From the NCBI GenBank assembly GCA_938031175.1, contig CALHGZ010000005.1:186001-250000 (forward strand): a stretch of 64,000 bases of DNA. The letters run 5' to 3'. The notes beneath the pieces are model-generated. The model was given only the letters and a program-made list of their open reading frames with translations. It had not been told where the DNA came from and ran no database searches. Below, in pieces: positions 36,678-44,855 of this stretch; the first letter of the stretch is position 1, and every line of letters begins with the position of its first letter. Both the position numbers and the translations under genes were made by a program. The DNA comes from Candidatus Kapaibacterium sp. (GTDB lineage: Bacteria > Bacteroidota > Ignavibacteria > Kapaibacteriales > UBA2268).

Positions 36678-38873
36678 ATGGAAGAAAAGAGTTTAACGCC
36701 TACAACAACTTATGAAGAGATACTAAAACAAGCTTCACAACAAAAAAGTTTCATTTTTAAATTTTCCAGAGCATATCCGGCATATATTATATTACTATTA
36801 ATGATAATGCTAAGTATCGGGGGCTGGTATGTAGTAGGTCAGAAAGTCAATTCTGATAGATCCGCTGCTTTCGATAAAGCTACTACATCAATAATGAACC
36901 GACTTGAATTTAAATATCGTAATGATTATCAAGTTTTGCAATCAATGCGAAGTTTATATGATAATTATGTTCAGGTTGTTAGGGATGTCTTCGAACTTTA
37001 TGGAACTATACCAACACGTACATATACATCTATCCTTGCAATTCTATATGTTCCAAGGGTATATCAGAATGAATTAGAGAATTACATTCTTTATGTTCGT
37101 TCTCAGGGATATTACGAATACTCGATTAACCCGCCTGGCAACAGGGATGTTTATTATTTAGTTGAATACGTAGTACCACTTGAAAATAATATGCATAGAA
37201 GTGGATGGGATTTGGCAACAAATGATATTATCAAAATTGCAATTGAAAAAGCGAAAAATAATAATATGGTAACCGCAACCGAGATATTCGAGATACGATC
37301 GCCAGATACTACTGGTTTTTTCCTAATTTCACCTGTTTATGACCGTGATGCAATAGCTAAGGGTAATCAAAATTTAAACGAAATTTTTCAAGGCGTTATC
37401 GCACTGGAAATTGATGCTAAAACTTTTTTCGAAACCGCTTTAGGTACTGGGGTTGCTACTGATACAAGCATAATATTCCAATGTATTGATATTAACAAAA
37501 GTGGAGATACAACAATAGTATTTGAATCAGAGAATGCATTTTTATTAGAAACAAATTTTGTACCCTTATTAACAGATACCCGAATATTAAATATTGCTGA
37601 TAGAGAAATACTGGTTAAATTTTACTCAATTCCAAACTTTGGTGGGGTACTCCAGTCTCTTTTACCAATTATCACCTTCATATTAGGACTCTTAATAAGC
37701 GTCGGTTTTTCAGCATTTATTTTATCAATTATTAGCAGTAGGGCAAGAGCTATTGATTTGGCTGAAAGGATGACACGATCTCAAAGAAGAATACTTGAAT
37801 CATCAAATGACATCATAGCTGTTCTTACCCTGGATGGTATTTGGAAATCAATGAATCCTGCCTGTAAAAAGATTTTTGGACTTTCACCCCAAGAAATGAT
37901 TGGTAAGAAATTTGATGAAATATTGATTTATGAGGATGAGAAACAAAATTTCTATAGAATAATCGATCAACCTAAAGAAGAATATACCGAAAGGATAGAT
38001 ACGCAAATTAGTGTAAATGGCGAAATTAAGTGGATTAGTTGGAGTTTAACAGTTTCAAAAAATGATGGTTATATATATTGCATTGGGCGTGATATTACTT
38101 CTGAAAAATTAGCTGAAGAAGAAGCAGCTTTGAGAAATAGGCAAAATCAATTAGCCGAACAAATGGCAAGAGAAGTCAGCGAATTTAAAACTTTTTTTAT
38201 GCTTAAATTAAGCCATCAGTTCAGAAATCTTTTAACATCGCTAATGGGATATTTGCAACTACTTTCACAAAAAGTTTATGATAGCGATGAAGAACGGGAT
38301 AATTTTGTTGAACTTGCTGTACAAAGCTCGGAGGAATTATTCACATTTGTTTCTGATATCAATGAAATTGCTTTAGGCTCGTCCGATGCGGGGAAAATTG
38401 ATCTGAGCTTTATAAATTTAAGTCGATTCATTGAACATATTCAAGAAAATTTCCTGAAATACAAAGGTAAGGAAATCAAATTCGAAATAATCGATGGGAA
38501 AGAAGCTTCTTTTGTTGCTGATTCTGGATACTTATCTCAATCATTCATTGAATTAGTTGATGCGTTAATGGATGGTAGCAATTCCAATGAAGTGAAAATT
38601 AATGCTCAGGAAAATCCTTATGAAGCAGCAACTGAATTGCAGTTATTGGTTCCTGCAACTAGCAGATCAATTAAAATGGTAGATATTTATAATGAAAATC
38701 AGAATAATCTAATAAATACCTTGAAATATGATAAAAAAGATATACTTCTAAAAATTGCTCTCACGGCTTCAAATATTAGAATGATGAATGGAAATATGAA
38801 AATCGATGCTTTAGGCGAAAAGGACGGAATTATTGTCCAAATTACATTACCACTAAATAAACCCGTAGAATGA
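36678..38873 (+). CDS. CHASE-PAS sensor histidine kinase with degenerate ATPase domain
   Basis: The protein has 731 residues. TM1 (about 32-54) and TM2 (about 322-350) flank a periplasmic CHASE-type ligand domain (RSAAFDKATTSIMNRLEFKY, VYYLVEYVVPLENN, GFFLISPVYDRD). A PAS domain follows (about 367-475: LESSNDIIAVLTLDGIW), then a dimerisation helix with the phospho-acceptor H513 in LKLSHQFRNLLTSLMGYL. The C-terminal part is the right length for an ATPase domain, but the N-box is FIELVDALMD instead of the usual NLLxNA pattern, and no DxGxG or GxGLGL box is seen. It may not hydrolyse ATP and could act as a phosphotransfer protein or receptor only. Confidence 0.82.
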   Translation: MEEKSLTPTTTYEEILKQASQQKSFIFKFSRAYPAYIILLLMIMLSIGGWYVVGQKVNSDRSAAFDKATTSIMNRLEFKYRNDYQVLQSMRSLYDNYVQVVRDVFELYGTIPTRTYTSILAILYVPRVYQNELENYILYVRSQGYYEYSINPPGNRDVYYLVEYVVPLENNMHRSGWDLATNDIIKIAIEKAKNNNMVTATEIFEIRSPDTTGFFLISPVYDRDAIAKGNQNLNEIFQGVIALEIDAKTFFETALGTGVATDTSIIFQCIDINKSGDTTIVFESENAFLLETNFVPLLTDTRILNIADREILVKFYSIPNFGGVLQSLLPIITFILGLLISVGFSAFILSIISSRARAIDLAERMTRSQRRILESSNDIIAVLTLDGIWKSMNPACKKIFGLSPQEMIGKKFDEILIYEDEKQNFYRIIDQPKEEYTERIDTQISVNGEIKWISWSLTVSKNDGYIYCIGRDITSEKLAEEEAALRNRQNQLAEQMAREVSEFKTFFMLKLSHQFRNLLTSLMGYLQLLSQKVYDSDEERDNFVELAVQSSEELFTFVSDINEIALGSSDAGKIDLSFINLSRFIEHIQENFLKYKGKEIKFEIIDGKEASFVADSGYLSQSFIELVDALMDGSNSNEVKINAQENPYEAATELQLLVPATSRSIKMVDIYNENQNNLINTLKYDKKDILLKIALTASNIRMMNGNMKIDALGEKDGIIVQITLPLNKPVE

Positions 38874-38933
38874 TGATTAATTACATTAGTTAAGCAATAA
38901 ATAACTTTATCATTTATAAATCAAGGGGGCAGG

Positions 38934-39335
38934 ATGTCAGATTTTTCAACTTCGGGCAATTATCCTGAGCTATCTTTTGTCCTTCCTTTGCAACAAATAA
39001 TTGTACGTATGAGCAAGGATATGCGATTTGTTGGTATCTGCTCCATTTTATATGGCGGATTTTCATGTCTATCTATATTTGGAGCTGTTATCGGAATTCC
39101 AATAATATTAATGGGTTTAAGAATGCGTGAATCTGCCGATGCTTTCGCTTCATTTGGCAGATCAGAAGATAATAATACGCTGATCTATGCCATTGATAGA
39201 CTGTCGAAAATGTTCTTTCATTTTAAATTATGGATTATCATTTCGATTATTACATACATACTTACTATTTTAATAATTATTGTTGTATTTGGTATTTTGG
39301 GTACTGCAATTTTTGATGAACTAATGAGATTGTGA
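38934..39335 (+). CDS. Small membrane protein (DUF5362-like)
   Basis: The protein has 133 residues with two long hydrophobic stretches (about 33-58 GICSILYGGFSCLSIFGAVI and about 95-125 LWIIISIITYILTILIIIVV). Its layout resembles DUF5362 membrane proteins of Bacteroidota (family assignment from memory, moderate). AGGGGGCAGG before the ATG provides ribosome binding. Its function is unknown. Confidence 0.65.
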   Translation: MSDFSTSGNYPELSFVLPLQQIIVRMSKDMRFVGICSILYGGFSCLSIFGAVIGIPIILMGLRMRESADAFASFGRSEDNNTLIYAIDRLSKMFFHFKLWIIISIITYILTILIIIVVFGILGTAIFDELMRL

Positions 39336-39401
39336 TATAAGAGTTTGATAAAACACTTTTAATCCGTCTTCAAAATAAGGTTCAATTGAATCAATCGATA
39401 T

Positions 39402-39432
39402 ATATCAAATAATAATTTATTATATTTGATAT
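39402..39432 (+). promoter_or_regulatory. 10-bp inverted repeat over a -7-like element
   Basis: ATATCAAATA (39402-39411) and TATTTGATAT (39423-39432) are perfect inverted copies, 21 bases centre to centre. The right arm overlaps TATATTTG (39421-39428), a TAnnTTTG match. A perfect palindrome TTCAATTGAA lies just upstream (39381-39390). The arrangement fits an operator controlling the TPR gene at 39460. Confidence 0.45.
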
Positions 39433-39459
39433 GATTGTTTTATAAATAATTAAAAAACT

Positions 39460-40902
39460 ATGAGCTATACAGATTACGACGACGACTTCAATTCCGGTTA
39501 TTCCGATGATATGGAGGAAAAAGTCAGACAATACAAAAGAGCCATACGCAAAAAAGGTGCTAGTTCCAATGAATTGCCGGGTATAGATATTATTGAAAAT
39601 ATTGTAGATTATTGCATTGAAAAAGAAGAATACGAGGATGCTCTTGAATTTTGTGAACTATGGGTTGAATATATTCCTAATTCTGCTGAAGCCTGGACGA
39701 AAAAAGGAATTGTACAATTAAATCTGGAGATGCCTGAGGAATCAATCGAATCATTCGATCGTGCCTTAGCTCTCAATCCGACCGATACCGAAGCTATGCT
39801 TAAAAAATCCATCGCCCTTGAGCATCTTGGCGAATTTGAAAAAGCACTCGAATTAATTAATTACTCACTTGAATTATTTTATGATGAAGAAACATTACTG
39901 CAGAAAGCGGTTATATTAGCTGCTATCGATGAATTAGAAGAAGCAATAAAAATTCTGGAATATTTATCATCCAGTAGTGTGATGCAAAAAGAAGCCCTAA
40001 AAGAGTTAGCCTACTGTTATGATTCAATGGGAAATTTCAACAAATGCATTGAAACTTATGACCGTGCTATTGAGAACGATCCCTACGATGAAGAATTATG
40101 GTATGATAAAGCAATGGTTTATATAGAAAGTGAACAATATTTAAAAGCGAAGGATGCTCTCGAATTTGTTCTTGCTATTGATGAAAAAAACTATGAAGCT
40201 TGGTATCAATTAGGTAATGTATATTCTTCTTTGGGAAGAATCACTGAAGCTATTGATAGTTATAGGCAGGCAATAAATCACAATCCTTTTGATTATGATT
40301 GCTGGCATAATTTAGCAAGTATTCTTGGTGATAGTGGCAATTATATGGAGGCTATTCGTTGCTATACCAAAGCAATTTACATAGAACCGGATAAGTATGA
40401 ATCATATTTTGGTAGAGGTATTTGTTTTGATGCTCTTGACTTATTTGATAGAGCCATTAAAGATTATGACGAAGCACTAAAATTATACCCTGACAATGAC
40501 AATATTTGGTATGCTAAAGCTGAAGCTTTGTACAATTCAAACAAAGTTTCCGAAGCATTAAAATGTTATAAAAAAGCACTAAAATTAAATCCATTTAATG
40601 ACGAATGCTGGTTAGATTTTGGTATGACATTATTTGAATTGAAAGATTACAATAAAGCTATCGAAGCAATAAATAAATCCATTGAAATAGCTCCATCCAA
40701 ACCTGAATCATACTATTCTTTGGCTAAAATATATTTGCAATTAAATGACTTGTCAAATGTTGAAAAAATGCTATCCATTGCATTTTCTCTCGATGAAAAT
40801 ATTATTGAAAAGTTAAATGAAGAATATAATGATTATTTTTACCAGAAACCTCTGGAATACTATTATAATTTACAAAGAAGGTCGTTGAAAAAGAGACGTT
40901 AA
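39460..40902 (+). CDS. Tetratricopeptide-repeat protein
   Basis: The protein has 480 residues and no signal peptide, so it is probably cytoplasmic. After an acidic N-terminus (SYTDYDDDFNSGYSDDMEE) it consists of about eleven TPR units of 34 residues (for example AWTKKGIVQLNLEMPEESIE, AWYQLGNVYSSLGRITEAID, CWHNLASILGDSGNYMEAIR). The tail is basic (RRSLKKRR). TPR arrays mediate protein contacts; the partner is unknown. The Memo-family gene converges on it 11 bases away with no visible terminator. Confidence 0.85.
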   Translation: MSYTDYDDDFNSGYSDDMEEKVRQYKRAIRKKGASSNELPGIDIIENIVDYCIEKEEYEDALEFCELWVEYIPNSAEAWTKKGIVQLNLEMPEESIESFDRALALNPTDTEAMLKKSIALEHLGEFEKALELINYSLELFYDEETLLQKAVILAAIDELEEAIKILEYLSSSSVMQKEALKELAYCYDSMGNFNKCIETYDRAIENDPYDEELWYDKAMVYIESEQYLKAKDALEFVLAIDEKNYEAWYQLGNVYSSLGRITEAIDSYRQAINHNPFDYDCWHNLASILGDSGNYMEAIRCYTKAIYIEPDKYESYFGRGICFDALDLFDRAIKDYDEALKLYPDNDNIWYAKAEALYNSNKVSEALKCYKKALKLNPFNDECWLDFGMTLFELKDYNKAIEAINKSIEIAPSKPESYYSLAKIYLQLNDLSNVEKMLSIAFSLDENIIEKLNEEYNDYFYQKPLEYYYNLQRRSLKKRR

Positions 40903-40913
40903 AATTATCTATT

Positions 40914-42146
40914 TTACTTCTCAAAAGCTAAACTTGCAAATGAAACAGCTGACTTGGTTTCCTTTTCATCATAAATTCCGTATTGAAGCGAATAACCACG
41001 TTTTGGTTTAACAGCAGAAAGTAAAGCATAAAAAGGAGCAGTACCACAAACCTTCCATTTATCGTTTTGTTGAATTATATAATTAAAAAAATCGTTAAGC
41101 TCACAATTTTTCAATTTTTCAATAATTATTCCATCGGCTTCAGTTAATTCCATAAATTTTTCTTCTGCATCAAAATTATCATTAAATTTCCGTCCGATAT
41201 GAGCTAAATCTCCACTTGCTATATATAAAGGTTTAATTTTTAAATTTTCGATGGCTTGCTTAAGAGTTTTAATAAATGTGTTAAAATTGTTATCTTCCGA
41301 TGGTAATTGTTTTTTTTGAATATAATCATAGTATGAACCTACAAGTACAGGCAAAATTTTAAAATTCTTATTTTCAAAAAAGTATTTTAGTAAAACAACC
41401 TGGAATTCAATTGAATGCTCAAATCTATGAGCTTGTTCATCAATATAAACGATACTTTGATTTATCGACTTCATTTCATTAATTAGTTCTATATTGGTCT
41501 CAACAATTCCCAGTGGGGTATCGAAATTTTTTTCTGATAGCATAAAATTAAATGTACTTCGATAATGTGCTGTACCGAAAATAATAAATGTATCTGCATC
41601 GGATTCTTTGATGTTGTTATAAGCAAGCGCATAGGCTTTCATAGTATCCAATCCGGTACGAAAATCAAGATGTGGTGCAATAATTGCATCGGCTGGTCTT
41701 TCCGTTTTATAACCAGCGGCTAAGCTTTCCATTGCACCGAACATTTTTTTCAGCATTTCTGGGGTATCTGGATAAGAATAACCTGCACAAACAGCAGAAC
41801 GTATTGGTGATGCATAGTATTTATCCCAGTCTTCCTTTAAAGCATAATAGGTGGGGCTCTCTAAAAAACCAAGAATTTCCATATAATATATTAAGTCAAG
41901 ATAAGCCTTGATGTCTTTATCACTAAGTTCCAAACCTTTCAGGCTATTAATTATGTTCTCTATTGTTTGTGAACCATCGAGGAACTGTAAAAAAACTGAA
42001 ATTTCTAATGGTAAAGATATTTTTTCTGCTGTGTATTCCTTTGGGTCAGATAAAATGATGAATTTTCTGGAATCGTCGTTGATAATCTTGATTGACAAAT
42101 CAGAACGTAATTTTGGTGTAAAATTATTGTCGAATTTGTATTTCAT
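40914..42146 (-). CDS. Memo-family protein (AmmeMemoRadiSam B) with N-terminal PqqD-like domain
   Basis: The protein has 410 residues. The N-terminal ~100 residues look like a small winged-helix/PqqD-like domain (PLEISVFLQFLDGSQTIENI). The Memo domain (about 115-410) keeps the family's metal-site motifs: IIAPHLDFRTG, FGTAHYRS, HSIEFQ, ASGDLAHIG and VCGTAPFYALL. Memo proteins are related to class III extradiol dioxygenases; their bacterial role, often beside AMMECR1 and a radical-SAM gene, is poorly defined. Neither partner is seen here. The start overlaps the stop of the upstream small membrane gene by 4 bases (ATGA). Confidence 0.85.
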   Translation of the reverse strand: MKYKFDNNFTPKLRSDLSIKIINDDSRKFIILSDPKEYTAEKISLPLEISVFLQFLDGSQTIENIINSLKGLELSDKDIKAYLDLIYYMEILGFLESPTYYALKEDWDKYYASPIRSAVCAGYSYPDTPEMLKKMFGAMESLAAGYKTERPADAIIAPHLDFRTGLDTMKAYALAYNNIKESDADTFIIFGTAHYRSTFNFMLSEKNFDTPLGIVETNIELINEMKSINQSIVYIDEQAHRFEHSIEFQVVLLKYFFENKNFKILPVLVGSYYDYIQKKQLPSEDNNFNTFIKTLKQAIENLKIKPLYIASGDLAHIGRKFNDNFDAEEKFMELTEADGIIIEKLKNCELNDFFNYIIQQNDKWKVCGTAPFYALLSAVKPKRGYSLQYGIYDEKETKSAVSFASLAFEK

Positions 42147-42367
42147 TTCCTGTTTTCACTATTATTTAATAACTTTTTTTTGTAATAAGTTACAAAGAAG
42201 AAATATGAAAATGCAGCTAATAACAAAAGAATAGATGCAATAAGTAATATTATCTTTTGAAGTAATAAATAAGTTATAAAAAAGAGAGACGAAGCGATTA
42301 TATTACTTATAGCAATCCACATCAAGCTGATTTTTAAATTTTGTGTAATTTTTTCACTGTTTTTCAT
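42143..42367 (-). CDS. Small membrane protein
   Basis: The 74 residues contain two hydrophobic helices (about 13-35 SLMWIAISNIIASSLFFITY and 39-61). It lies between dapD (2-base gap) and the Memo gene (4-base ATGA overlap), which supports it as real and co-translated. No family was recognised. Confidence 0.65.
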   Translation of the reverse strand: MKNSEKITQNLKISLMWIAISNIIASSLFFITYLLLQKIILLIASILLLLAAFSYFFFVTYYKKKLLNNSENRK

Positions 42368-42369
42368 AA

Positions 42370-43206
42370 TTATCTTAAAATATCATTTAATGCTGTTTTA
42401 GCATCAGTTTTATCATCGCGGTATTTTACAATTATAGGAGTATAAATTGATAAACCGTGATTCATGGCAAATTCATTTTGAACAGCTCTTGTGCCGGGTA
42501 CAACGACTGCTCCTTCCGGTACTTCGAGCGGTTTAGAGTTTTGAGATGTTATGATGGTATTATTGACAATATCGAACAATTTAGTAGATGAGGTTAGAAT
42601 AACACCTGAAGCTAATACAGCTCTTTTTCTGACTAAAGTGCCTTCATAAATCCCACAATTCCCACCAATCATAACATCATCTTCGATTATAACTGGTCTG
42701 GCATTAGGAGGTTCAAGTACACCTCCTAATTGAGAGGCAGCACTTAGATGAACATTTTTACCCACTTGTGCGCATGTGCCAACAAGTGCATGAGAGTCTA
42801 TCATAGTTCCTTCATCTACATAGGCTCCGATATTTATATACATTGGCGGCATACAAATTACACCCGAGGCAATATAAGCACCAGTTCTTATACTCGAACC
42901 ACCAGGTACAAGACGAATTGAATCCTTTAAAGAAATTCTCTTTAATGGTAATGTATTTTTATCAAAAAATTTAAAATTTTCATCTATTGACATATCGCTT
43001 AGCTGTCCATATTTGAATAGTAGTAATATTCCTTCCTTGACCCAGGTATTGACAAACCAGTTACCGTTTTCATCTTTTTGTGCAGCTCGAATTTGTCCTG
43101 TATTCAACAAATTTAAAAATTCGTTCAAAAATTCTTTTATAACTAAATCAGAATAGGTTTCTTTTTTACTGTAAATATTATGAATGCGGCTTTTTAATGA
43201 CTTCAT
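42370..43206 (-). CDS. dapD: Tetrahydrodipicolinate N-succinyltransferase
   Basis: This enzyme transfers succinyl from succinyl-CoA to tetrahydrodipicolinate in the succinylase route to diaminopimelate and lysine, and so feeds peptidoglycan. The 278 residues show an N-terminal helical domain and a left-handed beta-helix of hexapeptide repeats (GVICMPPMYINIGAYVDEGT, MIDSHALVGTCAQVGKNVHL, IIEDDVMIGGNCGIYEGT). The length is normal. AAGGAA lies 5 bases before the ATG. It heads a tight minus-strand group after the agmatinase gene, 51 bases away. Confidence 0.93.
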   Translation of the reverse strand: MKSLKSRIHNIYSKKETYSDLVIKEFLNEFLNLLNTGQIRAAQKDENGNWFVNTWVKEGILLLFKYGQLSDMSIDENFKFFDKNTLPLKRISLKDSIRLVPGGSSIRTGAYIASGVICMPPMYINIGAYVDEGTMIDSHALVGTCAQVGKNVHLSAASQLGGVLEPPNARPVIIEDDVMIGGNCGIYEGTLVRKRAVLASGVILTSSTKLFDIVNNTIITSQNSKPLEVPEGAVVVPGTRAVQNEFAMNHGLSIYTPIIVKYRDDKTDAKTALNDILR

Positions 43207-43257
43207 TTGAATTCCTTGGTTAACTTTTACAAGCGAAAAGTCGAAATATAATAATTA

Positions 43258-44157
43258 TTATTGCTTAGCAAACGCAAGATTAAGTAGTTTATAGATTAAT
43301 CGTGCTGTGGTGAGCTGGGGATAATGTAGATTCTCAATTGGGGCGAGTTCAACTATGTCAAATCCAATAATTTCCTTATCTTCGTCAATTAAAAGTCTAA
43401 GCAAATCTAATGTTTCACTGTATAGAAGACCATCGGGTTCAGGAGTACCTGTTGCTGGAATCACGGACGGATCGAAGTAATCAACGTCAAATGTAATATA
43501 CACATGCTTCGACAATGAATTGACTACTTCGTTCTGCCAATAATTACCATAAATACCTTTTCGTATCCCTGAAGCAAAGAATGTCTTAACATTATGATGT
43601 TCTATAAAATCAGCTTCTTCTTTGCATAATGCACGTATTCCAACTTGAATAATTCTTTCCGGAGTTAAGAATTCAGCAACTCTTGCCATTACACTTGCAT
43701 GAGAGAATTTAGAATTTTCGTATGTATCTCTAAAATCGGCATGAGCATCGAATTGCAATACACACATATCTGGATATTTTTTCAAATGTTCGTGAATTGG
43801 AGCCGATGAAATCGTGTGCTCACCACCTAATGTGACTACAAATTTATTTTGATTAAGTAATTCATTAATAGTTGATTTTATAATTTCTAATGCATCGCTA
43901 TCATATTTTGAAGTAAAATCAATTGGTTCTAAAGTAGCAATTCCTTTATCGAAGCAAATCTCCCTTTTGAATTCATCATCATAGAATTCAACGTAAGCAC
44001 TTGCTTCGAGAATCTTTTTTGGTGCTAATGCGGTTCCACGTCCATAACTTACTCTGTATTCATAAGGTGCTGGCAAAATGACGATTCTTGAATTATCAAA
44101 ATCAGAAAATTGCTCTTCAATTGCCAAAAAATTTGAGGATGGTGGTAGTGTTTTCAT
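43258..44157 (-). CDS. speB: Agmatinase / arginase-family ureohydrolase
   Basis: It belongs to the binuclear-manganese ureohydrolases; the probable reaction is agmatine to putrescine plus urea. Motifs present are TLGGEHTIS, QFDAHADFRD and FDVDYFDPS, carrying the metal-binding His and Asp residues, plus VELAPIEN. The ATG at 44157 is chosen because AAGGGAA (44161-44167 on the complement) precedes it, and the promoter-like element at 44187-44194 rules out the upstream ATG at 44187. The mature length of 299 residues is typical. Substrate choice (agmatine against guanidinobutyrate or arginine) cannot be settled from motifs alone. Confidence 0.88.
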   Translation of the reverse strand: MKTLPPSSNFLAIEEQFSDFDNSRIVILPAPYEYRVSYGRGTALAPKKILEASAYVEFYDDEFKREICFDKGIATLEPIDFTSKYDSDALEIIKSTINELLNQNKFVVTLGGEHTISSAPIHEHLKKYPDMCVLQFDAHADFRDTYENSKFSHASVMARVAEFLTPERIIQVGIRALCKEEADFIEHHNVKTFFASGIRKGIYGNYWQNEVVNSLSKHVYITFDVDYFDPSVIPATGTPEPDGLLYSETLDLLRLLIDEDKEIIGFDIVELAPIENLHYPQLTTARLIYKLLNLAFAKQ

Positions 44158-44186
44158 ATTTCCCTTAATAGTAATAATGGTGAACA

Positions 44187-44194
44187 CAAATATA
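44187..44194 (-). promoter_or_regulatory. Possible -7 element for the speB-dapD operon
   Basis: On the minus strand TATATTTG (44194 to 44187) matches TAnnTTTG and would start transcription about 23 bases before the 44157 ATG. No clear -33 element is visible. Confidence 0.35.
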
Positions 44195-44270
44195 ATATTA
44201 AACTTTTTGATTTTGTAAAATGTCTAAAGAAATGAATTCGCATTTTTATAATCATCATAGGAGTTATCAA

Positions 44271-44684
44271 ATGAAAAAGCATTTAATGAGCATAATGTAT
44301 TTAGCAATATTATCAATAATATTTTTTGCTTTTGCACAGTTTAATATTTATGCCAAGCAGGGTTCAAAACTTGACCCTAAGTATAAAAATTTCCAAAGGA
44401 TTAGTGAAAAGTTAAATTTGAATGATGAACAGATTTCAAACATTAAGCCAATTTTAGTTGAACATCAAAAGCAAATAAGGGAAATTAGGGCTAAATACTC
44501 AAAAGATGGAAATTTCGACCGTCTAGGTTTTTGGAATGAAATTGATCAAATGCACAATGAGTTAGATAAAAAGCTTGAGAAATATTTAACTAAAGAGCAA
44601 ATGGAAGAATTGCATAAAATGCGTGTAGAAAATCGTCAAAATTTTGGTAGCAAAGGTCAAAAAAGGAAAAAGGGCAAATGGTAA
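44271..44684 (+). CDS. Spy/CpxP-like periplasmic protein
   Basis: The protein has 137 residues. The start is ATG 44271, preceded by AGGAGT six bases upstream; the longer frame from 44220 has no such site. A signal peptide (MKKHLMSIMYLAILSIIFFA...) is followed by a short helical domain with an LTxxQ-type motif (LNLNDEQISNIKPIL and LTKEQMEELHKM) and a basic tail (KGQKRKKGKW). Relatives are periplasmic chaperones or metal-stress proteins (Spy, CpxP, ZraP). The exact role is unknown. Confidence 0.75.
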   Translation: MKKHLMSIMYLAILSIIFFAFAQFNIYAKQGSKLDPKYKNFQRISEKLNLNDEQISNIKPILVEHQKQIREIRAKYSKDGNFDRLGFWNEIDQMHNELDKKLEKYLTKEQMEELHKMRVENRQNFGSKGQKRKKGKW

Positions 44685-44715
44685 AAATAAATTGAAACAA
44701 AAATTCCCTCAGAAT

Positions 44716-44750
44716 AAAAGCCGAAGATTTTCTTCGGCTTTTGTATTTTT
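44716..44750 (+). terminator. Rho-independent terminator
   Basis: A perfect 12-bp stem AAAAGCCGAAGA (44716-44727) / TCTTCGGCTTTT (44731-44742) with loop TTT, followed by a T-rich tail. It separates the Spy-like gene from secA. Confidence 0.92.
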
Positions 44751-44855
44751 GCAATATGTTTTTGGGCTTAAATTTTCAAAAATACAAATACATACTTTAA
44801 TGGTTCGTCAAAAAGAAAGTAAATAATCAATTATAAATATAATAGTTAATTTAAA

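Noticed and set aside
44644-44826. Plus-strand frame of 60 codons after the Spy-like gene
   Set aside because: It overlaps the gene end and runs through the terminator hairpin.
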